A stretch of DNA of 64,000 nucleotides from Solwaraspora sp. WMMD406 (GTDB taxonomy: Bacteria > Actinomycetota > Actinomycetes > Mycobacteriales > Micromonosporaceae): contig NZ_JARUBF010000001.1 of the NCBI RefSeq assembly GCF_029626025.1, positions 6,728,001 to 6,792,000 on the forward strand, written 5' to 3'. The notes below the pieces were generated by a model, which did no database searches, was not told where the DNA came from, and saw only the letters and a program-made list of their open reading frames with translations. Both the position numbers and the translations under genes were made by a program. This document shows positions 48,224 through 57,597 of this stretch, one piece after another. Within the stretch, counting starts at the first letter, position 1. Each line of letters begins with the position of its first letter.

Positions 48224-49498
48224 TCACCGGACTGTGGACAGGTCGGCGAGGAGGGTGTCCAGGACCAGCTCCTCCTCGACGCGCACACCGTGCCGGCGCA
48301 TCAGGGCGGTCAGTTCGCCGTCCCAGCTGGCGTCGACCGGTTGGCCGGTCAGCGTTCCCGGCCTGGCACCCACCGTTCCCGCCGAGGTGCCCATCGCCGC
48401 CGTCCGGTAGGCGGCGGCGTCGTAGCGCCACGGCTGCCACGGCATCCGGGAGCGCAACAGGTTGGCGATCCGTACGCCGCCCCAGTCGAAGTCGCCGTGG
48501 TAACGCAACCGTGCGCCGCTGGCCGCGAGGCCGGCCAGCAGCCGCAGCGCCGCCGTGCTCGGCTGACCGTTGACGCAGACCAGCGGCGGACACGCCGGAC
48601 CGAGCAGGTCGGCCGCCGCGGCCAGCACGGTCGGGTTCTCGCAAACGAAGACGGTGTCGGCCGGGAAAGTCGGTCGTTCCCGGCCGAGTTGGCGCAGGGT
48701 CAGCACGAGCGGCTCACCGGTCGTCGCGGCGGGCACGGTCAGCGCGTACAGCTGGCAACCCGGACTCGCCGCCACGTTGAGCGTCAGCACGGTCGACGAG
48801 AGTTCGTCGACGAGGACGCCGGCGCTGTCCCACAGCGCCCGCCGCCGCTGCGCCGGGGAGGTCGGTTCGTCGTCGCCGGGCCACCAGACGGCGCGTACGG
48901 CCGACAGCACGAGCGTGGCCAGCGGACGGTCGGCGTCGAGGGCGTGCGCGTCGCCGATGGTGTGCGCGGCGAGCCGGGCCAGCGGGGTCCCGTCGGCGGG
49001 CAACGCCGCCACCACCGCCACCAGGTGCTCGACGAGCCGGCCCGCCGCGTCCGGCGTACCGGACAGTCGACGAAGCAGCGTGAGCGTCGCACGATCGCCG
49101 CACCAATCGGCCAGGTCGGGCGCGCGGCGGCCGAGCCGGTCCAACGGCGCCAGCGCGGTACGCCAGGCGGCGTCCTCGGCGGCGCGGACCTCGGCGATCA
49201 CCGGCACCGGCCCGGCGAGGGTCTCGACGGCGGCGGCCAACCCGCCCGGGTGCAGGCCGCTGCGGCGGACCACCTGGTCGAGGTCATCGAGGTTGACCGT
49301 CAACGACGTGCCCCGGCCGGGTGGGCGCCCCAGCAGTCGTTGCACTGCCAGCCGCTCAGCCGGCGTCGGCTGGCTCAGCGAGATGGTACCGGTCAGCGGC
49401 CGGCCCTGGGCCATCCGCTGGCGCAGCCGCTGGACGACCCGTTCGGTGTCGGCCGCGCCGAGTTGACGGCGCAGCCGATCAAGGTCCGGCCCGGTCAC
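48224..49498 (-). CDS. jetD: Wadjet JetD (TIGR02679/DUF2399, TOPRIM-like nuclease)
   Basis: A 424-aa protein with an N-terminal DUF3323-like part (LLGRPPGRGTSLTVNLDDLD) and a C-terminal DUF2399 TOPRIM-like domain. The metal-binding pattern is FVCENPTVLAAAADLLGPAC (Glu), then RYHGDFDWGGVRIANLLRSR (two Asp). In Wadjet, JetD is the nuclease that cuts DNA extruded by the JetABC motor. GTG at 49498 overlaps the jetC stop by 4 bases (GTGA); a GTG 12 bases upstream is an alternative. It is the last gene of the jetABCD operon. Confidence 0.9.
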   Translation of the reverse strand: MTGPDLDRLRRQLGAADTERVVQRLRQRMAQGRPLTGTISLSQPTPAERLAVQRLLGRPPGRGTSLTVNLDDLDQVVRRSGLHPGGLAAAVETLAGPVPVIAEVRAAEDAAWRTALAPLDRLGRRAPDLADWCGDRATLTLLRRLSGTPDAAGRLVEHLVAVVAALPADGTPLARLAAHTIGDAHALDADRPLATLVLSAVRAVWWPGDDEPTSPAQRRRALWDSAGVLVDELSSTVLTLNVAASPGCQLYALTVPAATTGEPLVLTLRQLGRERPTFPADTVFVCENPTVLAAAADLLGPACPPLVCVNGQPSTAALRLLAGLAASGARLRYHGDFDWGGVRIANLLRSRMPWQPWRYDAAAYRTAAMGTSAGTVGARPGTLTGQPVDASWDGELTALMRRHGVRVEEELVLDTLLADLSTVR

Positions 49499-52400
49499 TC
49501 GGCGGACCACAGGCCGGGCTGCGCCGCGCCGTCAGGTCCGGCCCGGTCCGGCCCGGCCGGGTCCGGTTCGCCGTCCGGTCGGGTCGGCCGCTGCTGCGGC
49601 ACTGACAACTCGACGCGACGCATCCGGTGCCGTTCCCGCCCGTCCCACCGCCACGGGGTGACCAGGACGGCGTCGATGCCGTCGTGCCGGGCAAGCTGCG
49701 CGATGCCCAGTCCGGGCACCTGCGGATAGCAGCCCCACTCCCGTTCGCTGGTCATCACCACGTCCAGATCGAAGGTGGCGAGCAGCCCGAGGCACTTGGC
49801 CCGGGAGTCGTCGTCGACCCCGGCGAACGCCTCGTCGAGGGCGATCAACCGAGGCGCGTACGGGTTTCCCGCCGAGCCGTAGTACGAGGAGGCGGCGGCG
49901 AACAGCGGAATGCTGGCGGCCAACACCCGCTCACCGCCGGAAGCGGGGCCGGTGGCCGGCCGCCACTGCCCGTCCTGGTGGCGCTGGATCGCGAATTCGT
50001 GCCAGGCCCGGTAGTCCAGCGCCCGGGTGAGCTGCTCGTGCCAGGTGGCCGCCTCGTCCCGCAGTCGTTCCCGGCTGATCTGCTCCTGCAGGAAATCGCC
50101 GATCGCCCGCCGGTCGGCGTCGTTCCACACGTCGGTGCTCTGCCGCAGCTGCCGGGCGCGCAGCTCGGTCAGGCCGGGCGGGGCGTCGCGGGTGGGCCGC
50201 CACAGCAGCCGCAGCCGCATGCCGGTGGAGGTGGGCCGGTCCTGCAACTCGTCGTTCATCGTCGCCACCTGCTGCTCGGCTCCGGCGACCAGCTCCTGCA
50301 ACGCCCCGGCGACCTCGTTGACCAGGTGGGTTTCCAGCACCTCCCGTTCGTGGGCGGAGAGCACCCGCTGCCGTTCGTCGATCTCGGTGACCAGGGCGGC
50401 GGACAGGTCCGCGACGGAGCGGTTGTGCCCCTGGAACACCACCTCGACGATCATGGTGTCCTCTCGGACGGCGGGCAGCACCTGGTGTCCGTGTCGGGAC
50501 AGGCTGTCGGTGAGCACCTTCATGTCGAGGCTGACCTGGTGCTGGATGCGTTCCCAGGGGCGGTCGCCGTCGTCGACGTCGGCGAGCAGCCGGTCGACGC
50601 CGCGCGCCACGGCGACCGCCGGGGTCGTCGCCCACAGCTGTCGGGTGTCCGGGAGTTCCTGCTCGGGGCAGGCCAGGGCGATCAGGCCGGTGTCAGCGAA
50701 GGCCCGCAGCACCTCGACGGCGGCGTCCCGGGTGGCGGTGGCCTCCGCCAGCTCGCCGGTCAGCCGGTCCCGTCGCCCGTCGGCGTCGCCCCGGGCACCC
50801 CAGGCGTCGCGTTCGCGCTGCCGGGTCTCCCGGCTTTCCCGCTGACACGCGTGTTCGGCGTCGGCCACCTCGCGGAGCTGGCGTTCCAGCTCGGCAACGG
50901 TCGCGCCGGCGGTCGCGTCCAACGTCTCGAACTCCACCCGGGCCAGCCGGGCCGTCTCGGCGGCCTCAGCCGCCTCGATCGCGGCCGGTTCGAGCTGCTC
51001 CTGCTTCTCCTCGTACGTGCGAAACGCCTCGGCACGGCGTCGCGTCGCGTCGCGTACCCCGGTCAGGGTGGGCCACCAGGCGGCCAGCGTCACCTGGTAG
51101 TTCTGCAGCCCGTCGCGGACCTCGGCCAGCCCGTCGGCGTCGTGGGGCAGACCCACGTCGTCGGCGAACTCGGTCGCCTCGGCCAGCGCCGTCCGCGCCG
51201 CCGAGACCGCCGTACGGTGTCGCGCCGCCGCCTCGCCACGCCGGCCGGCGGTGTCCCGGCGCAGCTGGTGGGCACCACGGACCAGGGTGTGCGCCTCGCG
51301 CAGTGGCTGGTCGGAGGGGAGACTCTCGGTTTCCTGGCCGGCCGTCTGCCGGCGATCGGCCAGTGTGGCGCGCCGCTCGGCGAGATCGGCCGACACGGTG
51401 GCGAGTTCATCGGCCTCGGCGCGCAGCGCGGCGATCCGGGCCCGGCGGGCCGCCTCCCGGGCACCGTCGCCGATGTGTTCCGCGTCCGGTTTGGTCCACC
51501 GCCCGGTGACGACGCCGATGCCGAAGCCGCCGTCGGTGCCGACCCAGGTCGGCGCGCCGGAGTCCGCGCCGAGGCCGATCGCGGCGAGAACGGCGGCGAC
51601 GGTCCGCCCGGTCAACGCGGCGGCGTACGGGTCGGCGTCGTCGATGGCCGGGCGCAGCAGCGTGCCGAGGTTCGTCGCCACCTCGACGGTAGGACGCAGC
51701 AGCGCGTCGCCGCTGTCCGGGTCCCGGACCATGCCGTCCGGGTCGATCCACGCGTCGAGCACCCCGGCGGCCTCCAACGCCGCCTCGATGCCGGCGCGCA
51801 CCTGCGGTGGCACGTCTTCGACGAAGTCGACGACCCGCCACAGTGGCGCACCCGGTCGGTCGAGGCGTACCTGCGGGGACCGGGTGTGCGGTGCCGGCGG
51901 CGGCTGGTGCGCCCCGTCTGTCAGCCGACGCAACTCGGCGTCGATCTCTCCGACCCGGTCGGCGACCCGCCGCTGCTCGGCCTCCACCGCCGCGTCGGCT
52001 CGGGCGATCGCCTCGGCGGCCGCCCGGCTGGCGGCGGTCACCTCCCGGGCTGCCGGGTTGTCCCCGTCCAGGGTGCTCACCCACGAGTCCAACCGGCCGA
52101 GCACCGCCTCCGGGTCAGCGATCGACAGCTCGACGAGCCCGGTCAGGTACTCGCCGGTCCGCCGTACCAGGGTCTCGCCCTGCTCGGCGGCGACGGTCTC
52201 GGCGTCGGTGACCGCTTCGTCGGCCGCCGCCATCTCGGCATCGAGCCGGTCGACCTCTTCCCGGGCGCGATCGGCCCGGATCCGGGCCAGCTCGGCGGCG
52301 GTACGGAGCCGATCGAGGGTACGCAGCGCGGCCCGCCGGTCTGCGACCAGCTGGTCGGCGGCCCGGCGCGCCTCGTCGAGCCCACCGGCCGGGCCGTCGG

Positions 52401-53745
52401 CCAGCCGGGGTTGGGGCCGGTCGCCGCGCAGCTCGTCCGGCAGAGCGGTGAGGACCCGGTCTCGGTGCCGGTCGGCGATCCGCGCAACCACCGCGCCGTC
52501 CGCCACCCGGGTCCGCGCCGCCGCCTCCTCCTCCTGGGCAGTCTGCAGTTCCTCGGCGGTCTGCTCGGCGGTACGCCGGGTCTGCGCCGCCTCCGCCTCG
52601 ACGTCACGCAGGCGTTTAGCCTGCCGGTCGGCGAACGCGGCCAACTGATCGGCCGCCTCCCGCAGCCGACGCAGATGCTCGGCGGTGCGTGCCTGCGGGC
52701 TCTCGGCGAGGGCCCGCCGCCGCGCCTCCAACTCGGTGCCGCGCGCGTCCAGCGCCGCCAGCTGGACCTCGGCCTCGCGTACCGCCTGGTCAGCCTGCTC
52801 GTGCGCCCGCTGCGCCTCGCCCAGCTCGCGGCCCAGCTGCTCGTACCGGCTGTGCTGCTGCCGCAGCATCGCGGCCTTGCGCTTCGTCGCGATCCGCGCG
52901 TACTGCCGGTAACGGGTGAGGAAGTCGTCGGCGGCCTTCTTCGTCTCCCGCAGCTCGGTCAGCGTCTCCCGCTCGTCGTCGAGCCCCCGGAACGCCTCGG
53001 CGACCTGGGCGATCAGGTTCTCGTCCAGCGGTGGCAGCGCGTCGCCGAGCGCCCGGGACAGGGTCTTCTCGTCCGGACGCTTCGACAGCTGCGGCTGCCG
53101 CAGCTTGATCAGCAAGGACACCAGTGCGTCGTACCGGTCACCCAGGCCGAACAGTGCCTCGTCGACCGCCCGCCGGTAGTCGACGGCCCGGTCGTAGATC
53201 ATCCCGGCCGGGCCGATCGCGTCCCGCAGCCGGTCCCGGGTGGACGCCGTACCGGTGGGGGTGAGCAACTGCAGATCGGCGCCGATCCGTTGGCTGGTGG
53301 TGAAGTACCAGTGCCGGGCGATTCCGCGCCCGGCCACCGCTTTCAGTCCACAGCCGATGGTCAGGTAGCGGGCGGTTCCGTCGGCGTCGCGGCGGCCGAA
53401 CTCCAGCCAGGTGTAGCCGGTCCGCTCCGGGTGCGGGTGCCGGCCGCCGAGCAGCAGGTTCCACTCCATCCGTTTGTGTGGGTCTCCGTCGGGCTCCACC
53501 CGGTACGGTGCCAGCTCACCGTCCAACAGGAACGGTACGGTCAACGCGAGGACCTTCGACTTGCCGGTGCCGTTGTTGCCGCGCAACAGCAGACTGCCGC
53601 CGTGGAAGTGGAACTCCTCCTGGTCGTAGTAGAAGATGTCCACCAGCCCGGACCTCAGTGGCTGCCACCGTTCCCGGTCCGGCACCGGCAGGTCCCGGTC
53701 CGGTGTCCGCGCCGAAGCGGTGGCGGTGATGGCTGCGGCAGTCAC
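49495..53745 (-). CDS. jetC: Wadjet JetC (TIGR02680, SMC/MukB-like ATPase)
   Basis: A 1416-aa ABC/SMC-type ATPase. Walker A is LRGNNGTGKSKVL at residues 56-63 region, and the C-terminal half has ABC signature SGGERVLAASIPLFAAASSY, Walker B LIALDEAFAGVDDDSRAKCL and switch VVMTSEREWGCY. Between are two long coiled-coil arms (about residues 270-560 and 790-1080) joined by a hinge. It loads on DNA, extrudes loops and passes closed circular plasmids to JetD. GTG at 53745 has GAGAGGAAG about 11 bases upstream; a TTG at 53796 would be closer to jetB but has no ribosome site. The C-terminal 40 residues are Pro/Asp-rich repeats (PAGPDRAGPDG). Confidence 0.92.
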   Translation of the reverse strand: MTAAAITATASARTPDRDLPVPDRERWQPLRSGLVDIFYYDQEEFHFHGGSLLLRGNNGTGKSKVLALTVPFLLDGELAPYRVEPDGDPHKRMEWNLLLGGRHPHPERTGYTWLEFGRRDADGTARYLTIGCGLKAVAGRGIARHWYFTTSQRIGADLQLLTPTGTASTRDRLRDAIGPAGMIYDRAVDYRRAVDEALFGLGDRYDALVSLLIKLRQPQLSKRPDEKTLSRALGDALPPLDENLIAQVAEAFRGLDDERETLTELRETKKAADDFLTRYRQYARIATKRKAAMLRQQHSRYEQLGRELGEAQRAHEQADQAVREAEVQLAALDARGTELEARRRALAESPQARTAEHLRRLREAADQLAAFADRQAKRLRDVEAEAAQTRRTAEQTAEELQTAQEEEAAARTRVADGAVVARIADRHRDRVLTALPDELRGDRPQPRLADGPAGGLDEARRAADQLVADRRAALRTLDRLRTAAELARIRADRAREEVDRLDAEMAAADEAVTDAETVAAEQGETLVRRTGEYLTGLVELSIADPEAVLGRLDSWVSTLDGDNPAAREVTAASRAAAEAIARADAAVEAEQRRVADRVGEIDAELRRLTDGAHQPPPAPHTRSPQVRLDRPGAPLWRVVDFVEDVPPQVRAGIEAALEAAGVLDAWIDPDGMVRDPDSGDALLRPTVEVATNLGTLLRPAIDDADPYAAALTGRTVAAVLAAIGLGADSGAPTWVGTDGGFGIGVVTGRWTKPDAEHIGDGAREAARRARIAALRAEADELATVSADLAERRATLADRRQTAGQETESLPSDQPLREAHTLVRGAHQLRRDTAGRRGEAAARHRTAVSAARTALAEATEFADDVGLPHDADGLAEVRDGLQNYQVTLAAWWPTLTGVRDATRRRAEAFRTYEEKQEQLEPAAIEAAEAAETARLARVEFETLDATAGATVAELERQLREVADAEHACQRESRETRQRERDAWGARGDADGRRDRLTGELAEATATRDAAVEVLRAFADTGLIALACPEQELPDTRQLWATTPAVAVARGVDRLLADVDDGDRPWERIQHQVSLDMKVLTDSLSRHGHQVLPAVREDTMIVEVVFQGHNRSVADLSAALVTEIDERQRVLSAHEREVLETHLVNEVAGALQELVAGAEQQVATMNDELQDRPTSTGMRLRLLWRPTRDAPPGLTELRARQLRQSTDVWNDADRRAIGDFLQEQISRERLRDEAATWHEQLTRALDYRAWHEFAIQRHQDGQWRPATGPASGGERVLAASIPLFAAASSYYGSAGNPYAPRLIALDEAFAGVDDDSRAKCLGLLATFDLDVVMTSEREWGCYPQVPGLGIAQLARHDGIDAVLVTPWRWDGRERHRMRRVELSVPQQRPTRPDGEPDPAGPDRAGPDGAAQPGLWSAE

Positions 53746-53799
53746 GGTGACGGGTACTTCCTCTCGTCGGCGTAACGGATCATCGGTGGAACGCAATGG

Positions 53800-55011
53800 T
53801 CAGCGGGCGGCGGTACGGGTCTCCCGGATGGTCGGCTCCGCCAGCGCGTACCGGGCGATCGCCGGGCGGGCGACGACCAGCTGGTCGTCGCCCGGCTCGA
53901 CCGAGATCAGCTTGAGAGCGCGCAGCGCGTCCACCGAGGTGGCGACCAGTTCGATCTCGGCACCCGGATCGGTGGCGTGCTTCCGCCAGTACGACCGGTG
54001 CGCCCGGGCCAGCTCACGGGTGTGCCGGTGCAGCTCGCTGACCCGCAGCCCGCCCGGGCCGGCCACCGCGATCCGCTCCGCCAGCAACAACGTCAGGTGG
54101 CTCTGCATCCCTTCGGCCGGCATCCGGACGTCGGTCAACTCGTCGGCCGGGTCCACCATCGCGACCCCTTCGGCCCGTACCTCGCCGACCAGCCCGGTCA
54201 GTTGGGCGATCCGGTTCAGGATGGCGTACCGCTGGCTGGTCAGGTAGGTCAGCTCGGCCTCGGTCAACTCGTCGTAGTAGACCACCGGCTGTTCGAGTAG
54301 CAGGCGGGTGAGCCGGTGCCGCAACGCCCGGTTGCGGGCGTCGTCGACGTCGGGCACGACCTCGACGATCAGCGCCGCCAACCGGCCGTCCGGTGCCACG
54401 TCACCGATCATCGACGGGCCACGACTGCTGGCCAGCAGCCCGGCGATCACCCGCCGGTCCACGTCGTAGAGGACGTCGCCGCTGGTGCCGAGGTACGCGT
54501 CCTCGTGGCCGGCCACCCGGCGCAGCACCCCCCAGTGCAGCAGCAGCCGCACCACCGCCACCATGTCGGCCCGCCGCTCCCGCCGGTCCAGGGCGAACGT
54601 GAACCCGGTGGCGGCCAGCGCCGGATCGGCGGCCGCCAGCACCACGTCCTCCGCCAGCCGGCCCAGGGTGATCTGCCCGTCGGCGCGTTCCAGCGCGGCC
54701 AGGGCGAGGCAGGTCAACACGTACCGTTGCCGGGAGAACGGGGTCTTGGCCTTCGGGTCCCGGGCCGGGTGGGTCTGGTCGTCCGGGTCGGCGGTCAGCT
54801 TCATCAGCCGGATCGTCTGGGCGTCGGCGACCAGCCGCCACCCGGTTTCCCGGTCGAACCACTCGCGCAGCTCCGCGGCGTACGTGCGGACCAGCCGGAA
54901 CTCCTCGTCCGGGGTCAGCCCGGCGACCAGCAGCGGGCGGGCGAGCAGCAGCCGGGCGGCCCGCGGCAACCGGCCGGAGGAGTCGCCATCGGCCGGGCCG
55001 CGCGCCTTCAT
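53800..55011 (-). CDS. jetB: Wadjet JetB (TIGR02678/DUF2398, kite-type subunit)
   Basis: A 403-aa protein of the DUF2398 group: LLLARPLLVAGLTPDEEFRL then TYAAELREWFDRETGWRLVA, KTPFSRQRYVLTCLALAALE and QRYAILNRIAQLTGL. These are typical of TIGR02678. It corresponds to the MukE-like kite subunit of the Wadjet SMC complex. ATG at 55011 overlaps the jetA stop (ATGA, 4 bp). Confidence 0.88.
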   Translation of the reverse strand: MKARGPADGDSSGRLPRAARLLLARPLLVAGLTPDEEFRLVRTYAAELREWFDRETGWRLVADAQTIRLMKLTADPDDQTHPARDPKAKTPFSRQRYVLTCLALAALERADGQITLGRLAEDVVLAAADPALAATGFTFALDRRERRADMVAVVRLLLHWGVLRRVAGHEDAYLGTSGDVLYDVDRRVIAGLLASSRGPSMIGDVAPDGRLAALIVEVVPDVDDARNRALRHRLTRLLLEQPVVYYDELTEAELTYLTSQRYAILNRIAQLTGLVGEVRAEGVAMVDPADELTDVRMPAEGMQSHLTLLLAERIAVAGPGGLRVSELHRHTRELARAHRSYWRKHATDPGAEIELVATSVDALRALKLISVEPGDDQLVVARPAIARYALAEPTIRETRTAAR

Positions 55012-56624
55012 CCGGGCACCCCGACCGACGCGAGGTCAGCTCCGGCAGAGGCCAGGTCACCTCCGGCAGCGGCCAGGTCACCTCCGGTCGGAGCCAGGTC
55101 GGTGATGTCGACCAGATGTTCCGGCCCGGTGAGCACCCCGTCGGCGGTCACGATCCGCACCGGCGGTGCCCCGTCGACGCGGACCAGACGTACCCGCAGC
55201 GTGCCGTCGGAGGTGGTGGTGCTCACCTGCGCCGCGCCCGGCGGCTGGGCCGCCAGCGCGTCGCCCAGCAGCTGAAGGAAGAGTCGGAACTCGGCGGTGT
55301 CCAATTCACCGAGGCGCGACAGCGGAACGGGCCCGGCGGTCGCCAGCGCTGCCCGGGCGCGGGCCGTCTGCGCGGTCTCCCGCTCGGCGCGCTCGGCCAG
55401 CTGGCGTCGCTGTGTGGAACGGTCCAGCACCCGGCTCGGCGAGCCGCGCCGCTCGTACGATCCGGTCTTGCGCAGTCGGGGGCTGATTTCCAGCCGGGGT
55501 GCCAGGGCCCAGGACGTCGACGCCGGTACCGGTCGTTGCTCGACCATGGTCAGGGTTTCGGTGGTGACGGTCAGGTGCCGTACCGGCGACAGGCCGAACG
55601 CCGTGTGCCACAGCCGGTGCGCGGCCTCGTCGTCGGGGGCCTGCGCGAACCACAGCGCCAGCGACCGGAAGTCGGCCGACCGGTCCGAGCGGCCGGCCCG
55701 GCGTTCGTTGATCGACGCCACCGCGCCGAGGAGTTGCCGGATCGCGCCGATGGCGGCGGTACGCAGCAGCCGGGCCTGGGACTGCCGGCTGGCGTCGCCG
55801 CTGACGAACCAGTCCCGCAGCCCGTTCCAGCGTTGCTGCCAGACCACCCGCGCCTGGTGCAGTGCCTGGTCGTCGGCATCCTCGCCGGGTGCGGCGTCGG
55901 CGGCCTCCCGGCGGGCCGCGATCTCCAGGAGCGGGCCTACGCCGGTCGCTTCGATCTGGTGGGCGAGGCCGGCGATCTCCGCGCCCCGGTTGGCGAGGTC
56001 GGCGATGAACCGTTCGATGTAGGTGATCAGTTGTTCCTTGTACGCGAGGAAGGCCGCCACGTCCGCGTCGGCGAAGTCGACGGCCCGCCGCAGCGACGCC
56101 ATGAACGCCTGAGCGTTGTCGGCCAGCCCGGTGAACCGCTCGACCAGGCTCAGCATCAGCAGGTGGGTCTTTGCCGGGTCGGACGCGGACCCGGTCGCGG
56201 CCTCGGTGGCGATCCCCAGCAGGGCGCGCAGCTGGTCGGCGATGTCGGACAGCGCCACCGACTGCAGGGCACCGCGCCGGCCGATCGCCTCCTCGTACGT
56301 GGTGATCGCCTGCTCTGCGGCGTGGCCGTGCGCGCTCAGCTGGTAGAGGTAGCGGGCGCGGTGGAAGTCTTCCACGGTGGTGACCCGTCCGGTGTCCGGG
56401 TCGGCCCGCAGGTTGCCCCAGTCGGCGAGTTGGGCCAGCGCCGCCGCGACGGCCTCCAATGACGCCCCGGGACCGATCTCGGCCAGGACGTCCTCCGGAC
56501 GCAGATGTACGGTGAACCGACGTTTCGCCCGGACGAAGGCGTTCAGCACGTCCCGGTACAGCGCGACGTTCTGCGCTTGCAGGTGCGCGAACGGCTGGGC
56601 GGGCGAGGTGGCACCGGCGGACAT
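55008..56624 (-). CDS. jetA: Wadjet JetA (TIGR02677/DUF2397, kleisin-like subunit)
   Basis: A 538-aa protein of the DUF2397 group: QPFAHLQAQNVALYRDVLNA at the start, LRPEDVLAEIGPG, VTTVEDFHRARYLYQLSAHG and HLLMLSLVERFTGLADNAQA. It corresponds to the MukF-like kleisin that joins the two JetC heads. The C-terminal end carries a short tandem repeat (GGDLAAAGGDLASAGADLAS) not typical of the family. ATG at 56624 is well placed relative to the first conserved helix. First gene of jetABCD. Confidence 0.9.
   Translation of the reverse strand: MSAGATSPAQPFAHLQAQNVALYRDVLNAFVRAKRRFTVHLRPEDVLAEIGPGASLEAVAAALAQLADWGNLRADPDTGRVTTVEDFHRARYLYQLSAHGHAAEQAITTYEEAIGRRGALQSVALSDIADQLRALLGIATEAATGSASDPAKTHLLMLSLVERFTGLADNAQAFMASLRRAVDFADADVAAFLAYKEQLITYIERFIADLANRGAEIAGLAHQIEATGVGPLLEIAARREAADAAPGEDADDQALHQARVVWQQRWNGLRDWFVSGDASRQSQARLLRTAAIGAIRQLLGAVASINERRAGRSDRSADFRSLALWFAQAPDDEAAHRLWHTAFGLSPVRHLTVTTETLTMVEQRPVPASTSWALAPRLEISPRLRKTGSYERRGSPSRVLDRSTQRRQLAERAERETAQTARARAALATAGPVPLSRLGELDTAEFRLFLQLLGDALAAQPPGAAQVSTTTSDGTLRVRLVRVDGAPPVRIVTADGVLTGPEHLVDITDLAPTGGDLAAAGGDLASAGADLASVGVPG
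55026..55100 (-). repeat. About 21-bp tandem repeat at the 3' end of jetA
   Basis: GGCCAGGTCACCTCCGGCAGC-type units repeat about three to four times with drift, encoding GGDLAxAGxDLA. The unit keeps frame. Probably an inessential disordered tail. Confidence 0.75.
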
Positions 56625-56751
56625 CCCGCCATCATCGCAGAGACTGGTGTGATGGCCGGGTCCCCTCTCCCCCCGCGATGCCGGCCGCCCAGATCGGGCC
56701 ACGACGTCGGCCGCCGTCCATGTGGCCACAAAATTGTGATACATTGGTGCC

Positions 56752-57045
56752 ATGACTCTCAGTGAGCACTCGGTGGGTCTTCGGGAGCTACGCCACAACA
56801 CCAGCGAGGTGCTGGCGCGGGTGCGACACGGCGAGACGATCGATGTGACGGAGTACGGAAGACTGGTGGCGCGGATCGTGCCGGTGGGCGAGCGTGAGCC
56901 CACGCCAGCGCTGGACCGCCTGGTCGAGGCAGGCCGGGCACAGTTGGCGGTACGGCCGGGATTCCGGCCACGGATGCGGGCCGGGGACGGCACCGACCGG
57001 CTGGGGGACACCCTAGCGGCGCTGCGCGACGAGGAAGACTGGTGA
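56752..57045 (+). CDS. Phd-type antitoxin (second pair)
   Basis: A 97-aa Phd/YefM-type antitoxin: VGLRELRHNTSEVLARVRHG then ETIDVTEYGRLVARIVPVGE, with the toxin-binding tail GDGTDRLGDTLAALRDEED. Upstream TGTGATACATT resembles an extended -10. The toxin gene overlaps its end by 4 bases. The pair is divergent from jetA. Confidence 0.9.
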   Translation: MTLSEHSVGLRELRHNTSEVLARVRHGETIDVTEYGRLVARIVPVGEREPTPALDRLVEAGRAQLAVRPGFRPRMRAGDGTDRLGDTLAALRDEEDW

Positions 57046-57443
57046 GTCTCTACTACATCGACACGTCTGCCGCGCTCAAGTTGCTGGCCGAAGAAAGCCA
57101 TTCCCGCGCGTTCGCCGCGTTCTACGACGACAGCGGCGGCGCTTCGTGGGTCAGCTCGACGTTACTGCGGATCGAGGTGATCCGGGCCGTCAGCCGGGTC
57201 ATGCCGGTGGCCCTGCCGGACGCGAGAGCCCTCCTGTCGGCCTTCGGCTACGTGAGCATCGACGACGAGGTCGTGAACGCGGCGATGGACGAGCCGGACC
57301 GGATGCTGCGGTCACTGGACGCGATTCACCTGGCCACCGCGCGGGTCCTCGGCACGGACCTGACCGGCCTGGCCACCTACGACGACCGGCTGGCTGCTGC
57401 CGCGAAGGACGCGGGAATCACGGTCGTCGACCCGCGAGATTGA
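57042..57443 (+). CDS. PIN-domain ribonuclease toxin (VapC type, second pair)
   Basis: A 133-aa PIN toxin: LYYIDTSAALKLLAEE (Asp), LLRIEVIRAVSRV (Glu), LDAIHLATARVLG (Asp) and LATYDDRLAAAAKDAG (Asp) give the metal-binding site. GTG at 57042 overlaps the antitoxin stop (GTGA). Metal-dependent RNase; its exact RNA target is unknown. Confidence 0.93.
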   Translation: MSLYYIDTSAALKLLAEESHSRAFAAFYDDSGGASWVSSTLLRIEVIRAVSRVMPVALPDARALLSAFGYVSIDDEVVNAAMDEPDRMLRSLDAIHLATARVLGTDLTGLATYDDRLAAAAKDAGITVVDPRD

Positions 57444-57490
57444 CCAGTCCCGCCGCCCGACCGGTCAGTCAGGACACGCGCGACGCGGTG

Positions 57491-57524
57491 GAGCGGGGAC
57501 CGTCAGGTGCGACGATCCCCGCTC
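57491..57524. terminator. Stem-loop between vapC-type gene and pectate lyase gene
   Basis: GAGCGGGGA and TCCCCGCTC form a perfect 9-bp stem with a 16-base loop, between two convergent genes. A bidirectional terminator is possible. A small palindrome CGCCACGTGGCG follows at 57531. Confidence 0.55.
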
Positions 57525-57597
57525 GTGTTCCGCCACGTGGCGCGACTACCGTTTCCAGCGATGCCACTGCCGGACCGGGCCGCAGGGCAGGGCCTGG

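Noticed and set aside
49627-53775. A long plus-strand open frame (1382 codons) opposite jetC
   Set aside because: The minus strand carries Walker, ABC-signature and coiled-coil motifs of JetC. The plus-strand translation is glycine/arginine-rich and featureless.
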